Part shown: positions 54,361 through 63,321 of the stretch, piece by piece
Layout of the letters: each line of letters starts with the position of its first letter
Numbering within the stretch: the first letter of the stretch is position 1
Origin: Microbacterium fluvii
GTDB taxonomy: Bacteria; Actinomycetota; Actinomycetes; Actinomycetales; Microbacteriaceae
Reading direction: 5' to 3'
DNA length: 64,000 nt
Assembly (NCBI RefSeq): GCF_025515205.1
Contig: NZ_JAOPFX010000001.1
Span: 1,488,001-1,552,000 of the forward strand
The notes under the pieces: generated by a model
Database searches by the model: none
Told to the model about the DNA's origin: nothing
Seen by the model: only the letters and a program-made list of their open reading frames with translations
Made by a program: the position numbers and the translations under genes

Positions 54361-55916
54361 CCGCTGAAGGCGTCGGTGGTCAGTCCGTGTGCGCGCTCGA
54401 GCGCGGGGGCCAGGTCGGCGATGAGCCCAGGAGGGCCCGAGATGTAGGCGTGGCGCCGCGCGAGATCGGGAACGGCGCGCTGAAGCGACTCGACGGTCAG
54501 CCGCTCGCCCTGCGCCCACGTCCACCGCTCGGGAAGACCCGCCGGCTCGTCGCGGGTGAACACGACGACGGGGATGCCGGCGTCTTCCAGGTCTGAGCGG
54601 AAGGCGAGGTCTTCTGCCCCCGACGCGACGTAGACGAACACGACGTCGCGCGCGTCGCCGGCCAGCCGCAGGTGGCGCAGCTGCGAGACGAACGGCGTCA
54701 CCCCGATGCCGGCGGCGACGAGCACGACGGGTGTCTGGGCGTGACGGGGCAGCACGAAATCGCCCCACACCCCCGTGACCGACAGTTCGGCGCCCGGTGC
54801 GGCCTCGGCCAGGGCCTTCTTGTAGGTCGACTGCGACCCCCGGCGCATGGCGATCTTGACGACGGGCAGCTCCTCCGGAGCCGAGACGATGCTGAACTCC
54901 CTGCGCGTGCCGCGCGCGTCGGCGTGGGCATGCGGCACCTCGAGCTCGAGGTACTGCCCCGCCTCGAAGCGCAGCATGCGGCTCGCGCGGAACGAGAGCT
55001 CCTCGACGCTCGGGGTCAGCTGCTCGCGGCCGATCAGGGTCAGCGTGAGCCTGGCACGGGTCGCGAAGGCGAAGGCGAACGCCACGATGTTGCCGGCGAC
55101 GACCGCCGCCTCCGGCCCGAAGGTGAGGATGCCCACCGTCAGCGGCCAGCCGGCCAGAAGCCCCACGACGACGGCGACGATGTACTGCTGCCAGCGCCGC
55201 GGCGGCTGGGTGAGGGGCTCCGAGAACATGAAGGCCGCGAGGAAGAAGAAGGGCGACGACAGCAGCGCCATCGACACGATCTGCCCGGGCGGCACCGACT
55301 GTCCCGCCGACGCGTAGGCGGTGGCGACGCGCAGGGCGTAGACCGGCAGGGCGATCACGAGGAACAGCAGCACGGGGCGCAGCTTGTCGGCGCGGGCGAC
55401 GACGAGGAACCCGAGCACGATGACGGGCGCGGCAAGGGCGGGCGTGCCCACCCACCAGCCGGCGGCGCCCAGCGCGTAGAGGCCGGAGACCGCCGTCACG
55501 ATCGACAGCACCGTCGCCCCGAGCGCGGCCGGATTGAGGATGTGCCGACCGCGCCACGCGATGAGGTACTTCGATGCGGATGCGGCGGCGCCCGCGATCG
55601 CGATGCCCGCCAGGCCCGCCGGCTCCACCGTGGGGTAGAGCACGAACACCAGAATCAGCGCGGTGATGAGCGACGACTCGTAGCGCCAGACGCGACCCGT
55701 GACCCGCTGGCCGATGAGATCGACGACCAGGCACGACACCGCCAGCACGGCGGAGGTGGCCAGGAGCGCGAGCGGAGAAGGCGTCACGAGCTGGAAGAAC
55801 GAGAGCACGAAGGCGAGCGACTCGAGCCCCACCAGTGCCAGCAGCACGAGGCGATACATCGAGAAGCGGCCGACGAGCGACAGCAGGCGGTTCCAGACGG
55901 CAGCGAGGCGAGACAT
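54354..55916 (-). CDS. NqrB/RnfD-like membrane domain fused to FAD/NAD(P)H reductase
   Basis: This 520-residue fusion has about nine transmembrane helices in residues 18-285 with NQR2/RnfD features (RHILNPAALG near residue 121, FSEPLTQPPRRWQQY near 228). Then comes a ferredoxin-NADP reductase-type module: FAD contacts RFEAGQYLELEV and RREFSIVSAPEE, and NAD(P) motif LVAAGIGVTPF with SGPPGLI. No 2Fe-2S domain is present. It probably passes electrons from NAD(P)H to the membrane and then to flavin outside the cell. Last gene of the flavin module. Confidence 0.82.
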   Translation of the reverse strand: MSRLAAVWNRLLSLVGRFSMYRLVLLALVGLESLAFVLSFFQLVTPSPLALLATSAVLAVSCLVVDLIGQRVTGRVWRYESSLITALILVFVLYPTVEPAGLAGIAIAGAAASASKYLIAWRGRHILNPAALGATVLSIVTAVSGLYALGAAGWWVGTPALAAPVIVLGFLVVARADKLRPVLLFLVIALPVYALRVATAYASAGQSVPPGQIVSMALLSSPFFFLAAFMFSEPLTQPPRRWQQYIVAVVVGLLAGWPLTVGILTFGPEAAVVAGNIVAFAFAFATRARLTLTLIGREQLTPSVEELSFRASRMLRFEAGQYLELEVPHAHADARGTRREFSIVSAPEELPVVKIAMRRGSQSTYKKALAEAAPGAELSVTGVWGDFVLPRHAQTPVVLVAAGIGVTPFVSQLRHLRLAGDARDVVFVYVASGAEDLAFRSDLEDAGIPVVVFTRDEPAGLPERWTWAQGERLTVESLQRAVPDLARRHAYISGPPGLIADLAPALERAHGLTTDAFSGY

Positions 55917-55941
55917 CGTCTTCCAAACTACCGGCCGCAGG

Positions 55942-56814
55942 TCACTGTGGGGCGAAGACGTCGGCCGTGCAGCCCGGCGACCACTGCACCGCGCCGTCGG
56001 TGGTCATGCGCACCCACTGCACGCCCCACAGGTGCGCGAGAGCCGGTCCCCCGTCGAAGAACAGGGCGGTGGCCGCAGCATCCGCCGTCATGGCATCTGC
56101 CGCCAGCGCCCACGTCGCCGCGAAGGCGCGCACCGGCTCGCCAGTGCGCGCGTCGAGCACGTGGTGGAGCCCCTCGCCCCACGCGCGGCGATTCACCGCG
56201 GAGGCGCACAGGGCGGCATCCGTCACCTCCCACACGCCGATCGCGCGCCGCGTGTCGAAGGGGTGCTCGAGCGCGATGCGCTCGGTGCGCCCCCGCACCG
56301 CGATGTCGCCGCCCGCGTCGACCGTGACGGCGCCTCCGAGGTGCGCCGCGACGGCATCGGCGACGAGGTCGACCAGCCGCCCCTTGCCCAGTGCGCCGAC
56401 ATCGATCGTCGCGGCCGCGCGCAGCGCGAGCCGCCCGCCAGACCACGAGAGCACGTCGCGCCAGTCGGCAGGCGCCGGCTGCGCACCGCTGTCGACGAGC
56501 CGGTACTGCGCGTCGTAGCCCCGGCGGGCGAGCGCGTCTCCGACGAGCGGATTGACAGCGCCGCCTGTCGCCTCGTCGAGGGCGAGATACAGCTCGAGCA
56601 TCGCGGCGGCGTCAGCGGGAGCGTCGACCTCTCCCCCGGCAGCCGCGAGGCGGGAGACGACGGAGTCGCCTCGGAACCGCGACCACTCCCGATCGAACCG
56701 ATCGATGATGGCCGCCACCGCGGTGCGCGTGTCGAAGGGGAGCTCGCCGTCCGTGTCGATCTGCCAGCGCGTGCCGATGGCATCGAAGCGCCACACGGCA
56801 GGGCTCGGGGTCAT
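55942..56814 (-). CDS. apbE: FAD:protein FMN transferase (ApbE)
   Basis: This 290-residue enzyme transfers FMN from FAD onto Ser/Thr of target proteins through a phosphoester bond. ApbE hallmarks: the AIGTRWQI start, GKGRLVDLVAD (the conserved GKG...D block, near 144), VDAGGDIAVRG (FAD-contacting, near 167), HHVLDARTGEPV (near 220) and the metal-site region ADAMTADAAATALF (near 245). It has no visible signal peptide or lipobox, although the enzyme usually acts outside the cytoplasm. Overlaps the FMN-binding lipoprotein gene by 4 nt. Confidence 0.92.
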   Translation of the reverse strand: MTPSPAVWRFDAIGTRWQIDTDGELPFDTRTAVAAIIDRFDREWSRFRGDSVVSRLAAAGGEVDAPADAAAMLELYLALDEATGGAVNPLVGDALARRGYDAQYRLVDSGAQPAPADWRDVLSWSGGRLALRAAATIDVGALGKGRLVDLVADAVAAHLGGAVTVDAGGDIAVRGRTERIALEHPFDTRRAIGVWEVTDAALCASAVNRRAWGEGLHHVLDARTGEPVRAFAATWALAADAMTADAAATALFFDGGPALAHLWGVQWVRMTTDGAVQWSPGCTADVFAPQ

Positions 56815-57317
56815 GCCGCCGCTTCGGCCTTGATCGTCTCGAGCGCCGCGTTGAACCCGCCGCTGGTCAGCGAGGATCCGGCCACCTTGCTCACCGCGAG
56901 ATCGTCGATGTCCTTGCCCACGACGACGTCGGCGACGCCCCCGATGAAGGCCTCCTGGTACTGCTGGGACTGCGGGCTCTTCGCGTCGCCCGACACCTGC
57001 ACGTCGGTGACGACGTCGCCTTCGAGGGTGAGGGTGACGCTGATCGTCTCGCTCTGTCCGCCGCCGTCGACGTAGGTGCCGTCCGCCGTGTAGGTGCCGT
57101 CGGCGTAGTCGCCTGTAGCGGTGGAGTCGGTCGTCGACGAGTCGCTCGTGTCAGCCGTCGCCGCGGTCGACGGCGCCGTCGTCGCGGCGGTGTCGTCGGT
57201 CGTGTCCGTCGTGTCGGCGGCGCCGGCGGAGCACCCCGCGAGCACGATGACCCCCGCGACGCCGACGAGGGCGGCGGAGGCGCGGACGGGTCGGGGGGCG
57301 GCCTGGATGCGGTTCAT
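56811..57317 (-). CDS. FMN-binding domain lipoprotein
   Basis: This 168-residue protein has a lipoprotein signal peptide (lipobox VLAGC, Cys29), a Thr/Ser/Asp/Ala-rich linker (about 33-75), and an FMN_bind domain. The flavinylation-type motif is SKVAGSSLTSGGFNAAL near residues 142-158, where GSS aligns with the usual GAT. It should hold covalent FMN on the outer face of the membrane, loaded by the ApbE encoded next. ATG 57317 has AGGAGG. A TAGCGT about 35 bp upstream is a plausible -10 for the three-gene operon. Confidence 0.87.
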   Translation of the reverse strand: MNRIQAAPRPVRASAALVGVAGVIVLAGCSAGAADTTDTTDDTAATTAPSTAATADTSDSSTTDSTATGDYADGTYTADGTYVDGGGQSETISVTLTLEGDVVTDVQVSGDAKSPQSQQYQEAFIGGVADVVVGKDIDDLAVSKVAGSSLTSGGFNAALETIKAEAAA

Positions 57318-57389
57318 GCGGTCCTCCTGGTGCGGCTCGGCTGGATGGCCCACGCTATGCGGGCACCTCTGCGATCCTCCAGGAGCAGC

Positions 57390-60110
57390 CTATGAACCGG
57401 CTTTGAGCGCGGCCGCCTCGCGTGCTCGGAGCACCGCCTTGAGCGCCTCGACCGCGAAGAAGATCACGATCGACAGCAGGATCGGGACGATCCACGACTG
57501 GGCGCCGATGGGCGCCGACTCGAAGAGCACGTTCATGAAGGGCACATACGTGAACGCGAGCTGGAGCACCAGGAGCCCCGCGGAGCAGATCCAGATCATC
57601 CGGTTGCCGCGGAACACATCGACGGTGATGCTCGAGCGCCCCATGAAACGGGCGTTGAAAAGGAACGCGAGCTGACCCAGCGCCAGCATGAGGACTGCCT
57701 CGGTGCGCGCGTAGACCAGGTCGGCGCCGATCGCCAGCTGCGTGTAGAACAGTCCCATCGTCGCGGCCGCGATGATCGCCGACACCATGAGCACGAAGCC
57801 CAGCTCGCGCCCGTCGATGATCGGTCCACCCGTCTTGCGCGGCGGACGCGACATGATGCCGCGCTCGGCCGGCTCGTAGGCGAGGGCCAGCGACAGGGTG
57901 ACGGCCGTGATCATGTTGATCCACAGCACCTGCACGCTGGTCAGCGGCAGAGTGAGGCCGAAGACGACCGCGATGAGGATCACGAGCGATTGCGCGCCGT
58001 TGGTGGGCAGGATGAAGACGATCGACTTGCGCAGATTGTCGTAGATGCGCCGTCCCTCGTGGATGGCGCTGCGGATGGTGGCGAAGTTGTCGTCGGCCAG
58101 CACGATCTCGGCGGCCTCTTTGGTGGCCTCCGTGCCCTTGATGCCCATCGCGATGCCGACGTTCGCGCGCGTGAGCGCGGGGGCGTCGTTGACGCCGTCG
58201 CCGGTCATCGCGACGATCTCGTCGTGTGCCTGGAGCGCCCGCACGATGCGGATCTTGTGCTCTGGACTCGTGCGGGCGTAGATGTCGACGTCGCGAACGA
58301 TCTGGGTGAGCTGGTCCTGACTGAGGGCCTCGAGTTCGGCGCCCGTGAGCACCCGGGGGTTCTCGCCGCTGACGATGCCCATCTCCCGGCCGATCGCGAG
58401 TGCCGTGCCGGCGTGGTCGCCCGTGATCATCTTGACCGCGACACCGGCGTGATGACAGTCGGCGATCGCATCGATGGCTTCGGGCCGCGGCGGATCGACG
58501 ATGCCCCAGAGCCCCAGGAACTCGAGGTCGTGCAGGTCGTCGATCTCGACGCCGTCGGTGTCGGAGCCCACGGGGCGACGGGCGGCGGCGAGCACGCGCA
58601 GGCCTTCGGAGCTGAGCTCGTCGATCGCACCCTCCCACCGCACGATGTCCAGGGCCTCCGGCCCGCCGGCACCGCGCTGCGACGCCGATCGCTCCAGCAG
58701 CCGGTCGGGGGCGCCCTTGACGAGGATCGCGCGCGAGCCGTCGGCACCCTGGTTGAGGGTCGCCATGAACTTGTTGGCCGAATCGAAGGGCACGACGGCC
58801 ACCCGCTTCGAGCCGTCGGCGCTCGCGCCGCCCTTCATCGCGACGACCTTGAGCGCGCCCTCGGTGGGCTCGCCCACCAGGGTCCACAGCTGCGGCGCGC
58901 CGGCATCGCTTCGGACGATGTGCGCGTCGTTGCAGAGGGTCGCCACCGCCAGCACCGCGGCCAGGTCGCCTCCGGCCGTCCCCGCTCGCGCGACGATCTC
59001 GCCGTCGGGGTCGTAGCCGAGACCTGTCACGTCATAATCGGCGACGGGAGTGACGACACGGCGCACCGTCATCTCGTTCTTGGTGAGCGTGCCGGTCTTG
59101 TCGGAGCACACCGTCGTGACCGACCCCAGCACCTCGACTGCGGGGAGCTTGCGGATGATCGCGTGGCGGCGGGCCATCTGCTGCACGCCGAGCGCGAGTG
59201 TGATCGTGACGAGTGCGGGAAGGCCCTCGGGGATCGCCGCGACGGCGAAGCCGATCGCCGCCGAGATGAGGTCGTCGAACGGCATCTGATGCAGGAATCG
59301 GCCGATCATGAGCATGACGGCGGCCATGCCCAGGATGATGATCGTCAGCAGCTTGCCGAACTGGTCGAGCTGGCGGGTCAGCGGCGTCGCGAGCGCGCCC
59401 GCCTCGTCGGCGAGGGTCTGGATCTTGCCGATCTCGGTCGTCACGCCCGTGCCTGTGACGACGCCGCGGCCCTGACCGGCGGCCACGATCGTGCCGGAGA
59501 AGGCCATCGACGATCGGTCGCCGACGCCGGCGTCAGGGTCGACCGCGTCGAGCGACTTCGACGCCGGCACCGATTCGCCCGTCAGCGCCGACTCGTCGAT
59601 GCGCAGCTGGAAGGTCTGCGTGAGCCGTACGTCGGCGGGCACCCGGTCTCCCGGCATGAGCCGCACGATGTCTCCGGGGACGAGGTCGGCGGCGGCGACG
59701 GTGGCCCACCCGCCGTCGCGGCGCACGCTGGCGTCAGCCGAGAGCATCGCGCGGATGCCCGCGAGCGCCTTCTCGGCCCGACCTTCCTGGATGTACCCGA
59801 TGATCGCGTTGATGATGACGACCGCCATGATGACCCAGAAGTCCAGCCAGTCCCCCATGACGGCCTTGATCACCGCGGAGGCCAGCAGGATGTAGATCAG
59901 AACGTCGTTGAAGTGCGACAGGAAGCGCACGATCGCGGGCTTGCGTTTCGGCTCGGGGAGCTGATTCGGCCCCACCACCTCGAGTCGCTCTCGCGCCTCG
60001 TCCGAGGTCAGCCCCGACGTGCTCGAGTGCAGCGATGCGAGCGCGTCGTCGACGTCGCGCGCGTGGGGGCGGACGAGCGTGAGATCCGCATCGGTGAGCT
60101 GAGCTGCCAT
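57390..60110 (-). CDS. Cation-transporting P-type ATPase (P2, Ca2+-type)
   Basis: This 906-residue pump is of the SERCA/PMCA-like P-type group. Order: N-terminal cation ATPase domain, helices M1-M2, actuator with LTGES (near 176), M3-M4 with the ion motif [10 protein letters not shown] (near 291), phosphorylation site DKTGTLT (Asp337), nucleotide domain with KGAPDRLL, hinge [11 protein letters not shown], and six C-terminal helices. PEGLP in M4 points to Ca2+ (or related divalent cation) but ion specificity is not proven. ATG 60110 has GGAGGA upstream. It precedes the flavin-module operon by 72 bp. Confidence 0.92.
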   Translation of the reverse strand: MAAQLTDADLTLVRPHARDVDDALASLHSSTSGLTSDEARERLEVVGPNQLPEPKRKPAIVRFLSHFNDVLIYILLASAVIKAVMGDWLDFWVIMAVVIINAIIGYIQEGRAEKALAGIRAMLSADASVRRDGGWATVAAADLVPGDIVRLMPGDRVPADVRLTQTFQLRIDESALTGESVPASKSLDAVDPDAGVGDRSSMAFSGTIVAAGQGRGVVTGTGVTTEIGKIQTLADEAGALATPLTRQLDQFGKLLTIIILGMAAVMLMIGRFLHQMPFDDLISAAIGFAVAAIPEGLPALVTITLALGVQQMARRHAIIRKLPAVEVLGSVTTVCSDKTGTLTKNEMTVRRVVTPVADYDVTGLGYDPDGEIVARAGTAGGDLAAVLAVATLCNDAHIVRSDAGAPQLWTLVGEPTEGALKVVAMKGGASADGSKRVAVVPFDSANKFMATLNQGADGSRAILVKGAPDRLLERSASQRGAGGPEALDIVRWEGAIDELSSEGLRVLAAARRPVGSDTDGVEIDDLHDLEFLGLWGIVDPPRPEAIDAIADCHHAGVAVKMITGDHAGTALAIGREMGIVSGENPRVLTGAELEALSQDQLTQIVRDVDIYARTSPEHKIRIVRALQAHDEIVAMTGDGVNDAPALTRANVGIAMGIKGTEATKEAAEIVLADDNFATIRSAIHEGRRIYDNLRKSIVFILPTNGAQSLVILIAVVFGLTLPLTSVQVLWINMITAVTLSLALAYEPAERGIMSRPPRKTGGPIIDGRELGFVLMVSAIIAAATMGLFYTQLAIGADLVYARTEAVLMLALGQLAFLFNARFMGRSSITVDVFRGNRMIWICSAGLLVLQLAFTYVPFMNVLFESAPIGAQSWIVPILLSIVIFFAVEALKAVLRAREAAALKAGS

Positions 60111-60144
60111 GAGTCCTCCGAATCCGATGCCGTCAGGCTAGTGG

Positions 60145-61179
60145 TCAGGCGGCCCCGTCGAACATGCTGGTGACCGATCCGTCTTCGAACACCTCGCGGA
60201 TCGCGCGCGCCAGCAGGGGCGCGATCGGCAGGATGGTCAGCGTTGGGAAGCACTTCTCCTCGGGCAGCGGCACCGTGTCGGTGACGACGACCTCGTCGAT
60301 GGCCGGGCTCTGCAGGCGCTGCGCTGCCGGATCGCTGAAGATCGCGTGGGTCGCCGCGACGATGACCCGCTCGGCCCCGTTGGCCTTGAGCGCTTCTGCC
60401 GCCTTCACGATCGTGCCGCCGGTGTCGATCATGTCGTCGACGAGCAGGCAGACGCGACCGGCGACCTGACCGACGATCTCGTTGACGGTGACCTGGTTGG
60501 CGACGTTCGGGTCACGACGCTTGTGGATGATGGCCAGCGGCGCGCCGAGGCTGTCGGACCACTGATCGGCGACGCGCACCCGGCCGGTGTCGGGCGAGAC
60601 CACGGTGAGCTTCTCCCGGTCCTCGGGCGAGAGGGTGCGCTCGAAGTAGTCCAGCAGCACGGGCTTGGCGAAGAGGTGATCGACGGGGCCGTCGAAGAAG
60701 CCCTGGATCTGCGCCGCGTGCAGATCGACGCTCATGACGCGGTCGGCGCCGGCGGTCTTGAGCAGGTCGGCCACCAGACGCGCGCTGATGGGCTCTCGTC
60801 CGCGGCCCTTCTTGTCCTGGCGGGAGTAGGGGTAGTACGGCGCGACGACCGTGATGCGCTTCGCCGAGGCGCGCTTGGCGGCGTCGAGCATGATGAGCAG
60901 CTCCATGAGCCACTCGTTGACGGGCGGGCCGAACGACTGGATCAGAAAGGCGTCGCATCCGCGGATCGAGACCTCGAAGCGGGTCAGGATCTCGCCGGAG
61001 GCGAAGGTGCGGTGCTCGGTCGGAACCAGCTCGGTGCCGATCGCCTCCGCCACCTGCCGTGACAGCTCGGGATGCGAGCTCCCCGACGCGATGACCAGTC
61101 GCTTCTTGGTCTTCGCCACCACGCCGGGCGCGATGTCGTGTTCGCGATCCAGGTCAACCGTCTTGCTCTTGCGTCCCAT
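60145..61179 (-). CDS. prs: Ribose-phosphate diphosphokinase (PRPP synthetase)
   Basis: This 344-residue enzyme makes PRPP from ribose 5-phosphate and ATP for nucleotide, His and Trp synthesis. Hallmarks: SGSSHPELSRQVAEAIG, FASGEI, YYPYSRQDKKGRGREPISA (ATP loop), HAAQIQGFF, and the PRPP-binding LLVDDMIDTGGTIVKAAEAL. The N-terminus extends about 25 residues beyond the usual start (MGRKSKTVDLDREHD); no better start is evident. It overlaps the glmU 3' end by 26 nt, a standard glmU-prs operon. Confidence 0.96.
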   Translation of the reverse strand: MGRKSKTVDLDREHDIAPGVVAKTKKRLVIASGSSHPELSRQVAEAIGTELVPTEHRTFASGEILTRFEVSIRGCDAFLIQSFGPPVNEWLMELLIMLDAAKRASAKRITVVAPYYPYSRQDKKGRGREPISARLVADLLKTAGADRVMSVDLHAAQIQGFFDGPVDHLFAKPVLLDYFERTLSPEDREKLTVVSPDTGRVRVADQWSDSLGAPLAIIHKRRDPNVANQVTVNEIVGQVAGRVCLLVDDMIDTGGTIVKAAEALKANGAERVIVAATHAIFSDPAAQRLQSPAIDEVVVTDTVPLPEEKCFPTLTILPIAPLLARAIREVFEDGSVTSMFDGAA

Positions 61180-62626
61180 CGTCCGCTTTCTGTGACGACC
61201 CGGCCTGCGCCGCAGCCTGCGCCGCGCCTGTTCCCGGTCTGTTCTTCTCGACCCACCCCTCGATGTTGCGCTGAGGGGCCACGCTCAGAGCGAGGGCACC
61301 GGCGGGCACATCCTTGCGGATGACCGCTCCGGCACCGGTCTTCGCTCCATCTCCGATCCTAACCGGCGCGACGAACACGTTGTGCGAGCCGGTGTGCACC
61401 TCGTCGCCGATCTCGGTGCGGTGCTTGGCGAGGTCGTCGTAGTTCGCCGTGATCGCCCCGGCGCCGAGGTTGACGTGCGCGCCGATCGTGGTGTCGCCGA
61501 TGTACGACAGATGCGGAACCTTGCTGCCGGCGCCGATCGTGGAGTTCTTGGTCTCGACGAACGTGCCGATCTTGCCGGAGGCTGCGAGCACGGTTCCTGG
61601 GCGCAGGTACGCGAAGGGCCCCACCGTCGCGCCGGCGCCGATGACGGCGAGCGTCGCATCGGTGCGCTTGACCGTCGCGCCCTCCCCCACCTCGCAGTCG
61701 ACGAGCGTCGTGTCCGGGCCGATGACCGCGCCGGCGGCGACCGCCGTCGAGCGCAGGATCTGCGTGTTCGGCAGCACCGTGACATCGGGCGCGAGCGTCG
61801 CGGTGACATCGATCCACGTCGTCGCGGGGTCCACGATCGTCGCGCCCTCGAGCTGCCACCGCCGCACGGTGCGGGCATTGAGCAGTCGTCCGGCCTCCGA
61901 CAGCTGCGCGCGGTCGTTGACCCCCAGCGTCAGCGCGACGTCGCGGACGACGGATGCCGCCACCACCCGGTCCGCCGAGCGCAGGAGCCCGACGACATCG
62001 GTGAGGTACTTCTCGCCCTGCGCGTTGTCGGTTCCCACCAGCGACAGCTGGGTTCGCAGCGAGGCCGCCTGGAAGACGTAGACGCCGGCGTTGACCTCCG
62101 TCACCGCCGCTTCCACCGGGGTGGCGTCCTTCTGCTCGACGATGCGCGCGACGGTGCCGTCGGCGTCGCGGAGGATGCGCCCGTACCCGGTCGGGTCGTC
62201 GAGCACGGCCGTCAGCAGCGTGGCCGCGGCCGCCGAAGCGCGGTGGTCGTGCACGAGGGCCTCGAGGGTCTGCGCGTCCAGCAGCGGCACGTCGGCGCTC
62301 AGCACCAGCACGTCGCCGTCGAAGTCGGGCACCGCCGTCAGCGCCACCTCGACGGCGCGACCGGTGCCGGCGATCTCGTCCTGGTCGACGACGACGACCT
62401 CGGGGGCCACGCCCAGCACCGCGTCGGCGACCTGATCGCGCTCATGCCGCACGACGACGACGACGTGCGCGGGCGCGAGATCGCGCGCCGTGTCGAGCAC
62501 GTGGCCCACGAGGGGCCGGCCGCCGATGCGGTGCAGCACCTTCGGCAGCGCCGACCGCATCCTGGTTCCCTGCCCCGCGGCGAGGATGATGACGGCCAGG
62601 GACTCGTCGATGCGCGTCTCAGTCAT
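61154..62626 (-). CDS. glmU: Bifunctional UDP-GlcNAc pyrophosphorylase / GlcN-1-P acetyltransferase
   Basis: This 490-residue enzyme makes UDP-N-acetylglucosamine for peptidoglycan. The uridyltransferase domain opens with AVIILAAGQGTRMRSALPKVLH (about residue 11), with LSADVPLL and NAGVYVF further on. The C-terminal left-handed beta-helix contains the conserved KRTDATLAVIGAGATVGPFAYLRPG and NYDDLAKHRT blocks. A disordered Ala/Gln/Asp-rich tail ends the protein. ATG 62626 is the only plausible start and lies one base after the mature 3' end of tRNA-Gln. Confidence 0.96.
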   Translation of the reverse strand: MTETRIDESLAVIILAAGQGTRMRSALPKVLHRIGGRPLVGHVLDTARDLAPAHVVVVVRHERDQVADAVLGVAPEVVVVDQDEIAGTGRAVEVALTAVPDFDGDVLVLSADVPLLDAQTLEALVHDHRASAAAATLLTAVLDDPTGYGRILRDADGTVARIVEQKDATPVEAAVTEVNAGVYVFQAASLRTQLSLVGTDNAQGEKYLTDVVGLLRSADRVVAASVVRDVALTLGVNDRAQLSEAGRLLNARTVRRWQLEGATIVDPATTWIDVTATLAPDVTVLPNTQILRSTAVAAGAVIGPDTTLVDCEVGEGATVKRTDATLAVIGAGATVGPFAYLRPGTVLAASGKIGTFVETKNSTIGAGSKVPHLSYIGDTTIGAHVNLGAGAITANYDDLAKHRTEIGDEVHTGSHNVFVAPVRIGDGAKTGAGAVIRKDVPAGALALSVAPQRNIEGWVEKNRPGTGAAQAAAQAGSSQKADDGTQEQDG

Positions 62627-62627
62627 G

Positions 62628-62699
62628 CTCCGCCGCCAGGATTCGAACCTAGACCTCACAGCTCCAAAGGCTGTCGTGCTGCCATTACACCACGGCGGA
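62628..62699 (-). tRNA. tRNA-Gln (UUG)
   Basis: The 72-nt gene has acceptor stem UCCGCCG/CGGCGGA with discriminator G, anticodon arm ACAGC-CUUUGGA-GCUGU (anticodon UUG, codon CAA) and T arm CUAGG-UUCGAAU-CCUGG. No CCA is encoded; the next base is C and then the glmU ATG. tRNA-Gln and glmU are on the same strand and must be co-transcribed or share a boundary. Confidence 0.93.
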
Positions 62700-62805
62700 C
62701 CGCGGCCGGATCGGGCCGCCCCTCAAGTCTGCCAGGCCGGGGCGCCGGTTCCGGCCACCGCGATCATCGGGGCGGCCGATGCGCGCCGGAGAGATCGCCC
62801 ACGGC

Positions 62806-62820
62806 GATAATGGGCACGTG
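62806..62820 (+). promoter_or_regulatory. Leaderless promoter -10 of the MarR gene
   Basis: GATAAT (62806-62811), then GGGCAC, then GTG 62818. The hexamer favours the GTG over an in-frame ATG at 62779. Confidence 0.6.
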
Positions 62821-63315
62821 CCGCACCATTCCGACGAGGTCGACCGCATCGTCGAGGCCTGGCTCGCCCAGCGACCCGACCTCGACTTCTCTCCGCTGGA
62901 GGTGCTCTCACGCGTCGACCGGCTCTCGCGCCACCTCGACCGCGCGCGCAGGGAGGCGTTCCGCCGCAGCGAGCTCGAACCGTGGGAGTGGGACGTGCTG
63001 TCCGCGCTCCGCCGGGCCGGGGAGCCCTACCGCCTGAGCCCGAAGCAGCTGCTGCAGCAGACCCTCGTCTCCAGCGGCACGATGACCAATCGGATCGACC
63101 GCCTGGTCGGGCGCAGGCTCGTGCGCCGCGAAGCCGACCCCGACGACGGGCGCAGCATCCTGGTGATCCTCAGCGAAGACGGGCGGGTGCGCGTCGATGC
63201 CGCCATCACGCGTCTCGTCGACGCCGAGGCGGCGCTGCTGGGGTCGCTGTCCAAGAGCGACCGCGAGCGGCTGGCCGCGCTGCTGCGCAAGCTGAGCCTC
63301 AGCTTCGGGGTGTGA
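62818..63315 (+). CDS. MarR family transcriptional regulator
   Basis: This 165-residue regulator has a central winged helix-turn-helix (SPKQLLQQTLVSSGTMTNRIDRLVGRRLVRREADPDDGRS, key residues SSGTMTNRIDRLxxRxLVxRxxDPxDGR, about 77-116) flanked by dimerisation helices. The ligand and targets are unknown. GTG 62818 is chosen from the leaderless promoter. It is divergent from tRNA-Gln-glmU and convergent with the ABC-F gene, with a 6-nt gap. Confidence 0.92.
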   Translation: MPHHSDEVDRIVEAWLAQRPDLDFSPLEVLSRVDRLSRHLDRARREAFRRSELEPWEWDVLSALRRAGEPYRLSPKQLLQQTLVSSGTMTNRIDRLVGRRLVRREADPDDGRSILVILSEDGRVRVDAAITRLVDAEAALLGSLSKSDRERLAALLRKLSLSFGV

Positions 63316-63321
63316 CGGACC

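Noticed and set aside
57390..60110. P-type ATPase as part of the flavin module operon
   Set aside because: It is the gene downstream of neither start nor stop overlap: it lies upstream on the same strand with a 72-bp gap and a separate plausible -10 before the lipoprotein gene.
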